From: Myxococcales bacterium
GTDB lineage: Bacteria; Myxococcota_A; Polyangia; Polyangiales; Polyangiaceae
Reading direction: 5' to 3'
Length of the DNA: 64,000 nucleotides
Assembly: GCA_016794345.1 (NCBI GenBank)
Contig: JAEUKE010000043.1
Coordinates: 1 to 64,000, forward strand
This document shows positions 57,988 to 64,000 of the stretch, in pieces. The position numbers were made by a program, and so were the translations under genes. The notes below the pieces were generated by a model that had not been told where the DNA came from, did no database searches, and worked only from the letters and a program-made list of their open reading frames with translations. The first letter of the stretch is position 1. Each line of letters opens with the position of its first letter.

Positions 57988-59157
57988 ATGAAGAACCTCG
58001 CCGTTCCCGCGCTCGCTTTCTCCCTCCTCGCCGCGTGCCGTGGCGAGGCGCCGCCGGTCTCGCCAACTCCGTCTCCCGAGCTGGAGTCCCTGATCCAGCA
58101 GCAAGCCGAGTCCGCTGCGCCAGGCTCCGAGCAGGTCGGCGCGTTGTACCGAGGGATCGCGGTCGACCACGGCGAGTTCGAGGACTTCCGCGTCGAGGTG
58201 GAGTCCGGCCAGTGTTACTACTTCGTGGCTGCGGGCGATCCGACGATCGAGGTCTTCCACCTCATGGTCTACAAGGAAGACAGCAAGCGGCCGGTCTCGG
58301 ACGACAAGCAGAAGGGGCGAGAGGCGATGACCCGCTACTGCCCCGAGAAGACGCAGGTCGCCAAGTTCCGGGGCAAGGTGGGCCGTGGCGCGGGGCACTT
58401 CGCGATCGGCGTGTTCAAGAAGCCGAACAACGAGGCCGTGGCGACCGAAGAGAAGCTCGACCTGGACGCGATCATCCAGGCCGACGCCGAGACCGCCGCG
58501 AGTGGCTCGACGCTCGTCAACCTGTACGAGTCCAAGGGCGAGAAGACCGACCTCTACGTGCAGCTCGAGAAAGGGACCTGCTACTGGTTCATCGGCGCGG
58601 CGCAGAAGCAGGTGGACGACTATTACATCTACCTCTGGGACCAGCAGAAGAAGCGCCTCGGTGAGACCAAGGCCGACGGCAACAAGGCGCAGTTCGGCTA
58701 CTGCGCGACCGCCTCCGGCATGTACCACCTGCAGATCAAGGTCGACGACGCGTCGGACGCGGTGAAGCTCGGCGTGTTCGCCAAGCGTGGGGACGGGAAG
58801 TCACCGGCGACGGCCGACCTGGAGAAGGCCATCACGGAAGAGGCAACCTCGACTGCCCCCGGCGCCAAGCTGCAGGGGACCTTCCGCACCGCAACGGCGA
58901 AGAAGACGGACTTCAACATCCAGTTCGACAAGAACAAGTGCTACTGGGTCATCGCTGCCGCCCAGACGGGAACCGATTCGTTCTCCATCGCCCTCTTCGA
59001 TCAGAACGGCAACCTGAAGGACAAGTCGGCGCAGGCCGAAGGCAAAGGCCAGGTCGCGACGTGCACGAACGAAGGCGGCATGTTCAAGGTCCAGCTTCGG
59101 TTCGACGGAAGCCAGAGCGGCGAGGTGAAGGTGGGTGTGTTCGGCAAGCCGAAGTGA
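57988..59157 (+). CDS. Lipoprotein of three Cys-pair repeats
   Basis: 389 residues. The signal ends in lipobox AAC (Cys17). The rest is three tandem repeats of about 120 residues (about 31-145, 155-265, 277-385). Each opens with a helix and ASGS/APGS, then has a CY(Y/W) Cys and a second Cys 41-42 residues on (76/118, 198/239, 318/359), and ends GVF(K/A/G)K. The pairs could form one disulfide per repeat. The pattern is like a small beta-sandwich repeat, but I do not know the family. Surface-exposed lipoprotein of unknown role. A hairpin follows at 59223. Confidence 0.72.
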   Translation: MKNLAVPALAFSLLAACRGEAPPVSPTPSPELESLIQQQAESAAPGSEQVGALYRGIAVDHGEFEDFRVEVESGQCYYFVAAGDPTIEVFHLMVYKEDSKRPVSDDKQKGREAMTRYCPEKTQVAKFRGKVGRGAGHFAIGVFKKPNNEAVATEEKLDLDAIIQADAETAASGSTLVNLYESKGEKTDLYVQLEKGTCYWFIGAAQKQVDDYYIYLWDQQKKRLGETKADGNKAQFGYCATASGMYHLQIKVDDASDAVKLGVFAKRGDGKSPATADLEKAITEEATSTAPGAKLQGTFRTATAKKTDFNIQFDKNKCYWVIAAAQTGTDSFSIALFDQNGNLKDKSAQAEGKGQVATCTNEGGMFKVQLRFDGSQSGEVKVGVFGKPK

Positions 59158-59222
59158 TCGGCCTGGCGTAGCTGGCACAAGCTGACACCGCCCCGCCCCT
59201 CGGAAGCGGGGCCCAGAGGGGA

Positions 59223-59260
59223 AAACCCCGGGTCACACACGTGGTCCGGGGTTTGCTCTT
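59223..59260 (+). terminator. Intrinsic terminator before the beta-propeller gene
   Basis: A 9-bp stem AAACCCCGG / CCGGGGTTT (59223-59231 and 59246-59254) with a 14-base loop, followed by GCTCTT. It ends the triple-repeat lipoprotein transcript 66 bases past its stop. Confidence 0.7.
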
Positions 59261-59272
59261 TGGCTCGGCACC

Positions 59273-61402
59273 ATGAGCTACAAGCCCACTCGCTTCCTTT
59301 CTCTTCTCGGAGTTGCGGGTCTCACCCTCCTCGCCGCGGGCTGCTCCAACGACGAGGTCGCGTTTTCGTTCGACGGCGTCCAGCCGTCCTCGCTCCAGCG
59401 CGCCAAGAGCTGCAACGACCTCGAGACGCTGCTCAAGACGGACGCCAAGGTCCGCATGAACCGCTTCATCGACCTCCAGATCGCCAGCATCCGGTACTAC
59501 GAGGAAAACCGCGGCTTCGGCTGGGGCGACGACGTCGCCATGGGCGACAGCAGCGGCACCGGCGGGCCCGCGGAAGACGGCGGCACCGGCGGCGCCTCGA
59601 ACGGCGGCCCGAGCCACTCGGAGACCAACAACCAGGTCGAGGGCGTCGACGAGGCCGACATCGTCAAGACCGACGGCGAGCACATCTACATGCTCCACGG
59701 CGCCACGCTGACGGTCCTCCGCTCCTGGCCCATCGCCGAGATGTCGACCCTCGGCTCGGTCGGCATCGAAGGGCAGCCCATCGAGATGTTCGTCGAGGGC
59801 ACCAAGGCGGTCGTCTATTCGTACGTCGACTCGAGCCAGGTGCTGGCGCAAGCCGGCAAATCGCGCCCGAGCGGCGGGGCGGGCGCGGGCGCGAGCGACG
59901 CCTGTTACGACTGCTACTGGCAGCCGGTCACCAAGGTCACCGTGATCGACATCGCGTCGATGGACACACCGCAGGTCCTCGCCGAGCACTTCATCGAAGG
60001 CGGCTACGTCTCGGCGCGAAAGATCGGCACGAAGATCCAGACCGTGGTCTCGGGCGGCGCGACCGACGTGTTCCAGCTCTACCCCGACTTCTACGCCTGG
60101 GACGGCGACGAGGACTCGGACGACCTCGTCGACGCCTACGAGGAGCTGAGGGCGCGCAACATCGTGGCGATCGACGAGGCCACGCTGGACGATCTGCTCC
60201 CGGATCGATTCGCGGCCGGCGCAGCCGGCCTCGAGGATGCCACCGTCTCCTGCGAGGACGTCTACGTTCCGACCTCGGGCACGACCGAGTTCGGCGTCAC
60301 GCAGATCCACTCGCTCGACCTGGACAACCTGGGCGGGCCCGCGGTGGGCACGATCGTCTACGGCGCGACGCACACGATCTACCAGAACCACGACAACCTC
60401 GTGCTCGCCGAGCAGTCGTGGAGCCAACACGCCATGATCGGCCCCGTCTGGGACATCGGCGACGAGCCGGTGAGCCTCGTGGGCACGCACCTCCACGTGT
60501 TCGCGCTGACCGAGGGCGACGGTCGCCCGGCGTACCGCGCGTCGGCGACGGTCCCTGGCGCGCTCGACGATCAGTTCAGCCTCGACGAGGACAACGGCGT
60601 CGTCCGCGTCGCCACCACCGAGCAGATCGCGTCGAACGACAGCTGGGGCGACACGTCGAACGACCTCTTCACGCTGTCCTTCGACGGCCGGACGCTCACG
60701 CCGCTCGGCGAGGTCCGCAACCTGGCGCCGGGCGAGCAGATCTACTCCACGCGCTACGTCGGCAACCGCGCGTACGTCGTCACGTTCCGCCAGGTCGATC
60801 CGCTGTTCGTCATCGACCTCGCCGATCCGGCTTCGCCCGTCGTCGTCGGCTCGCTCAAGATCCCGGGCTTCAGCGAGTACATGCACCCGCTCGGGGACGG
60901 CACGCACCTCTTCACGATCGGCGTCGACGGCGACTGGGACGGCGGGACCAGCGGCGTCGCGCTGCAGATCTTCGACGTGTCGAACCCGACGCAGCCGACC
61001 CTCGCACACAAGCTCCCGCTCTCCGACGACAACGACTGGGCCTGGACCGAGGCGCTCTACAACCACAAGGCGCTCACGTTCTACGAGGACAAGCTCGCCT
61101 TCCCGGTCGAGGGCTACGGCGCGGGCCCGCACAGCGGCCTGGCGATCTTCCGCGTCGATCCCGTGGAGGGCATCACGGAGCTCGGCCGGATCGATCACAC
61201 CCCGTACTTCCAGCCGAACCAATACGACTACTGCTACTACGGCTACGGCGTTCGCCGCGGTGTGTTCATCGAGGACCACGTGGTCAGCGTCTCGGAAGCC
61301 GCCGTGATCGCGAGCCCGCTCTCCGACCTCACCACCTCGAGCGCCATCGTGACGCTGCCAAGCGTCGACCAGTCCTGCACGTATTACGGCGAGGGCATCT
61401 GA
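59273..61402 (+). CDS. Secreted beta-propeller lipoprotein
   Basis: 709 residues. Lipobox AAGC (Cys24). The segment SETNNQVEGVDEADIVKTDG with EHIYMLHG is the start of the secreted beta-propeller domain family. Blades follow (VGTLKIPGF-like VGSLKIPGFSEYMHP, ISDVSNP-like IFDVSNPTQPTL, FRVDPVEG), with acidic patches and a Cys cluster near residue 210 (ACYDCYW). The C-terminal part contains YDYCYYGYGVRRG and SVDQSCTYYG. Probably an outer-membrane or surface protein; its role is unknown. It follows a terminator, so it must have its own promoter. Confidence 0.8.
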   Translation: MSYKPTRFLSLLGVAGLTLLAAGCSNDEVAFSFDGVQPSSLQRAKSCNDLETLLKTDAKVRMNRFIDLQIASIRYYEENRGFGWGDDVAMGDSSGTGGPAEDGGTGGASNGGPSHSETNNQVEGVDEADIVKTDGEHIYMLHGATLTVLRSWPIAEMSTLGSVGIEGQPIEMFVEGTKAVVYSYVDSSQVLAQAGKSRPSGGAGAGASDACYDCYWQPVTKVTVIDIASMDTPQVLAEHFIEGGYVSARKIGTKIQTVVSGGATDVFQLYPDFYAWDGDEDSDDLVDAYEELRARNIVAIDEATLDDLLPDRFAAGAAGLEDATVSCEDVYVPTSGTTEFGVTQIHSLDLDNLGGPAVGTIVYGATHTIYQNHDNLVLAEQSWSQHAMIGPVWDIGDEPVSLVGTHLHVFALTEGDGRPAYRASATVPGALDDQFSLDEDNGVVRVATTEQIASNDSWGDTSNDLFTLSFDGRTLTPLGEVRNLAPGEQIYSTRYVGNRAYVVTFRQVDPLFVIDLADPASPVVVGSLKIPGFSEYMHPLGDGTHLFTIGVDGDWDGGTSGVALQIFDVSNPTQPTLAHKLPLSDDNDWAWTEALYNHKALTFYEDKLAFPVEGYGAGPHSGLAIFRVDPVEGITELGRIDHTPYFQPNQYDYCYYGYGVRRGVFIEDHVVSVSEAAVIASPLSDLTTSSAIVTLPSVDQSCTYYGEGI

Positions 61403-61467
61403 GCCTCGGCCTCGACAGCGCTTCCTTTCCTTCCAAGTAACCTCCGAAATCCGTCGTCTCCCCCAAA

Positions 61468-61506
61468 GCCCCCCTCCGCGCGAGCGGAGGGGGGCGCGTC
61501 TTTTCC
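61468..61506 (+). terminator. Strong intrinsic terminator after the beta-propeller gene
   Basis: A perfect 12-bp stem (GCCCCCCTCCGC / GCGGAGGGGGGC) with a GCGA tetraloop, then GCGTCTTTTCC. It is 66 bases past the stop and just ahead of cyaY. Confidence 0.85.
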
Positions 61507-61528
61507 TTCCCTGGTGTAGGAAGGACAC

Positions 61529-61858
61529 ATGACGGTGTCCGAGGCCGAGTTCGAGAAGGCAGCCGACAAGGAGCTGAACGCGTTGAGGCGCGCGCTCGAC
61601 GACTCCGCGATCGATGCGGAGGTCGAGCTCGAGATGGGGATCCTCTCGATCGAGCTGCCAGACGGCGCGAAGTACATCATCAACAGCCACCGCGCCGCGC
61701 GGCAGATCTGGATGGCCGCCGAGCGCGAGGCCTGGCACTTCGACCCCGACCTCTCGACGGGTCGTTGGACCGCCAGCAAATCGGGGGACGAGCTCTGGTC
61801 AGCGCTCGAGCGCGTGCTCTCCAAGAAGCTCGGGCGCGGCGTGACCCTGCGGAGCTAG
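61529..61858 (+). CDS. cyaY: Frataxin-like iron-sulfur protein CyaY
   Basis: 109 residues, the normal size. CyaY binds iron and modulates Fe-S cluster assembly with IscS. The acidic N-terminal helix (EAEFEKAADKELNALRRAL), EVELEMGILSIELPDGAKY and IINSHRAARQIWMAAEREA with the following WHFD match the frataxin fold order. The final basic LSKKLGRGVTL is typical. It is not beside isc genes. Its stop overlaps the convergent matrixin-like gene stop by 4 bp. Confidence 0.82.
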   Translation: MTVSEAEFEKAADKELNALRRALDDSAIDAEVELEMGILSIELPDGAKYIINSHRAARQIWMAAEREAWHFDPDLSTGRWTASKSGDELWSALERVLSKKLGRGVTLRS

Positions 61859-62730
61859 CGGGAGCGGCGCCGCCTGCGCCGCGCCCACAGGAGAGACGCG
61901 ACCGCGACGATCCAGCCGCTGTGCGGCGCATGCGAGGGCGGCGCGCCCGCGGTCGAGCAGCTCCCTTCGGGCTGGTCGTCGCGGCAATACGGCGAGAAGC
62001 CGTGTCTCGGCAGCGGGTTGCAGGTCTCCTTCGGCGCGTCGTCCGGCGGGTAGAGGGAGCAGATGCCGGCCACGTCGTCGGGGTCGAGGCTGCGGAGCTC
62101 CGTCGTGCCACCCTCGTAGACGGCGAACATCGTTGCCTCCGAGAGGTCCGAGTGCCCCATACCGAGGAAGTGACCGACCTCGTGCGTGAGCACGCTCAGG
62201 AGATCGTAGTCCACGCTCTCGTCGCTGACCGTGAGACCGTAGTTGTCGGCGTTCAGCTCGATGTCGGCGTCGAGCAGAGCCCCCGTGTCGGGGTCGTAGG
62301 TCGTGGTGGTGAGCGCGATGTTGTGGCCCGTGTCGGGGTGCGGCCACTTCTTCGCGCGGACGACGACGACGTTCGCGTTGCCGGCGTCCTTGTTGTACTG
62401 GTTCTTCTCGCAACCGACCTGCCCCAGGTTCACCGCCACGAAGCCGGGGTTGCCGTTGCCGCAGTCGGCGAGGCGCCAGGCATCGAAGGCGAGCTCGGTC
62501 AGCGACTCGACCGTGTCGGCGTCGAGGCCGCCGCCGCCGTCTTCCTGGATGCTGAACCCCATGCAGCGGCCCCGCCAGCCGAGGGGCTTGCACTCGTCGG
62601 GAGGCGGCTCCCCGTCGCACGCCAGCACCTCGTCACACGTCGTCGTGAAGCAGTAGGCACGCGCCGACCGCGTGGTCGTCCCGACCAGCGAGAGGGTGAG
62701 CACGAGCGTGACGAGGGGACGCGTGGCCAA
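61855..62730 (-). CDS. Matrixin-like metalloprotease with MYXO-CTERM
   Basis: 291 residues. A signal peptide ends at SARA. The zinc site LTHEVGHFLGMGHSD is a textbook HExxHxxGxxH (His183, Glu184, His187, His193), with Met201 in SEATMF as the Met-turn. The region before it is Cys-rich (CFTTTCDEVLACDG). The C-terminus is a MYXO-CTERM signal: Cys258 in EGSCSTAG, a hydrophobic stretch and RRRRRRSR, so the protease would be processed and anchored at the cell surface. It probably digests external proteins. It is divergent from the ferritin-like gene. Confidence 0.85.
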   Translation of the reverse strand: MATRPLVTLVLTLSLVGTTTRSARAYCFTTTCDEVLACDGEPPPDECKPLGWRGRCMGFSIQEDGGGGLDADTVESLTELAFDAWRLADCGNGNPGFVAVNLGQVGCEKNQYNKDAGNANVVVVRAKKWPHPDTGHNIALTTTTYDPDTGALLDADIELNADNYGLTVSDESVDYDLLSVLTHEVGHFLGMGHSDLSEATMFAVYEGGTTELRSLDPDDVAGICSLYPPDDAPKETCNPLPRHGFSPYCRDDQPEGSCSTAGAPPSHAPHSGWIVAVASLLWARRRRRRSR

Positions 62731-62760
62731 GGGAGCTCGCTCAGGATATCACTAGGGACC

Positions 62761-64000
62761 ATGAGTCTTCCTTCTTCTCGTCGCCTGACGCAGCTCCTGC
62801 CCTCGATCGTGGCGGCGTCTGCGACGGCGCTCGGGGTCTCGGGCTGCGACTCGGACGGCTCCACGCCCATCGACACGACCGGCTTCGAGCCGGTCGCCTG
62901 CTCCGCGGAGGGCGGGATCGACTTCCTGAACCAGCTGGTCTTGCCCGTCCCCGTCGACTACCTCGAGCTGCGCCCCGTCGCGTCCAACGGCGGGCCGGAG
63001 GGCGACGCGCAGAAGGCCGGCGATCCGTGCGCGACCGCTACCGACCTTCAGGCGTGCCTCGCCGCCATCGACGCGGTCACCCCGCAGGAGGGCTTTCGCC
63101 TCGGCGACTGCGTCGACTTCTGCCCCGAATACGCGCTCATCGTGAACGCGGGGGACGCGGTCGACGTCCTCACGACCCCGGAAGACGCGCGCTCGCGTGT
63201 GGTCCCTGTGGACGGGCCGATCGACGCCGTCTTCGTGGTGGAGCTCGCCGGCTACACGGTGACCTGCGACGCGGAGGCGCGCGGCGTGAAAGAGGTGAAC
63301 GACGGGTACGAGGTTCTCGCGTCGCGGATCACGTCGGCTTGTGATCCGGTGGAGACCACCCTTTATCGCCTCCACGTGGCGAGCACCGGCGAGATCACCG
63401 AGCTCGAGTCCGCCGTCGAGAGCTCCGACGAGGGCTCGTGTATCGGACGGCGCCCGGTCGGGCTCGTCCCGGCGCGGGCGCGCGGGCGCAACGTCGTCGC
63501 GGCCCACCTGGCCGACGTCGCCCGCCTCGAAGCCGCGAGCGTCTTCGCCTTCGATCGCCTGGAAGCGGAGCTGCGCGAGCACGGCGCGCCGACTCGCCTC
63601 CTCCGCGCCGCGAGGCGCGCGCGAGCCGACGAGATCCGACACGCCGCGGTCGTCGGCGCGCTCGCGCGTCGGTACGGCGGCGCTGTTCCCCGCCCCGTCG
63701 TCGAAGCTTCGCCGGCCCGCGACCTGGAGTCGATCGCGAAAGAGAACGCCGTCGAGGGTTGTGTGCGGGAGGCGTACGGCGCGCTCGTCGGCACCTGGCA
63801 GTCCCGCTTTGCTGGAGACCGCCGCGTCCGCGCGGCCATGCGCACGATCGCCCGCGACGAGACGCGACACGCCGCCCTCTCGTTCGCGGTCGCCGCCTGG
63901 GTCGAGCCGCGGCTCGGCCGGGCCGCGCAACGCCGCGTCGCCGAGGCCCGGCGCGACGAGCTCGCCTTGCTGGTCCACAGCGCAGCGCGGCCGGTCTCGC
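62761..64000 (+). CDS. Lipoprotein with ferritin-like domain (partial)
   Basis: The gene runs off the right edge; 413 codons are visible. Lipobox SGC (Cys29). Residues about 30-230 are a Cys-containing beta-rich part with no known family. From about 240 the sequence becomes a four-helix bundle with ferritin-type ligands: Glu257 (RLEAAS), Glu291 and His294 (DEIRHA), Glu332 or Glu337 (NAVEGCVREAY), Glu367 and His370 (DETRHA). This would hold a di-iron site as in ferritin-like or rubrerythrin-like proteins, but here fused to an exported lipoprotein. The 3' end is missing. Function unknown; a role in oxidation or iron handling at the envelope is possible. Confidence 0.72.
   Translation, partial: MSLPSSRRLTQLLPSIVAASATALGVSGCDSDGSTPIDTTGFEPVACSAEGGIDFLNQLVLPVPVDYLELRPVASNGGPEGDAQKAGDPCATATDLQACLAAIDAVTPQEGFRLGDCVDFCPEYALIVNAGDAVDVLTTPEDARSRVVPVDGPIDAVFVVELAGYTVTCDAEARGVKEVNDGYEVLASRITSACDPVETTLYRLHVASTGEITELESAVESSDEGSCIGRRPVGLVPARARGRNVVAAHLADVARLEAASVFAFDRLEAELREHGAPTRLLRAARRARADEIRHAAVVGALARRYGGAVPRPVVEASPARDLESIAKENAVEGCVREAYGALVGTWQSRFAGDRRVRAAMRTIARDETRHAALSFAVAAWVEPRLGRAAQRRVAEARRDELALLVHSAARPVS

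Overview
The window looks like chromosomal DNA of a myxobacterium (phylum Myxococcota, probably Polyangia). It is very GC-rich, with many GTG starts and 4-bp ATGA/GTGA gene overlaps. Two proteins end in MYXO-CTERM sorting signals (a Cys, a hydrophobic helix, then an Arg run). There is a eukaryotic-like Ser/Thr kinase, a double-length UvrA, TSP3-repeat surface proteins, and about a dozen predicted lipoproteins. I see no insertion sequence, prophage, integrase, plasmid gene or CRISPR array; the region reads as a stable backbone of housekeeping and envelope genes.

Left part (1-13 kb). The left edge holds a strong leftward promoter and a boxA-like leader, as expected just upstream of an rRNA operon lying outside the window. 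A leftward run follows: pepA, two small membrane proteins, a parvulin-type lipoprotein and a roadblock-like protein. A class I aldolase and fructose-1,6-bisphosphatase are divergent across 160 bp. Then come an acyl-CoA dehydrogenase, a FabH-like ketosynthase, queE, a Tat-exported hydrolase, and a desaturase/hydroxylase-TetR operon headed by a near-perfect palindromic operator.

Middle part (13-40 kb). nadC-birA; a CxxCH-bearing propeller-like lipoprotein; a Ser/Thr kinase with a second Pro/Thr-rich membrane protein; the 1785-residue tandem UvrA; a PilT-like ATPase with an apparent duplicated N-terminal domain; smpB; a DUF362 protein; a tightly overlapping set of two membrane proteins around an ABC-like subunit that has lost its catalytic motifs, followed by a YceI-like gene; thiD; an NtrC-type sigma-54 activator coupled to an FGE-like lipoprotein; and a thioredoxin-like lipoprotein overlapped by an HtrA-like protease.

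Right part (40-64 kb). A 1121-residue MYXO-CTERM surface protein with three exact-length 134-residue Ca-binding repeats lies upstream of (40735-44100) and is preceded in transcription order by an OmpA-family protein (44118-45959). Then: a BtaA-like DUF3419 enzyme, a CreBC-like two-component system, uppS, a DUF1552/DUF1592-type exported pair, tRNA-Arg(UCU), a di-CxxCH lipoprotein, an orphan adenine methyltransferase, a lipoprotein built of three Cys-pair repeats, a beta-propeller lipoprotein, cyaY, a matrixin-like protease with MYXO-CTERM, and a truncated lipoprotein with a ferritin-like domain running off the right edge.

The candidates I rate most likely to be undescribed are the pseudo-ABC cluster at 30.7-33.9 kb and the desaturase/TetR operator. 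All functions are inferred from reading the sequence; no database search was run.
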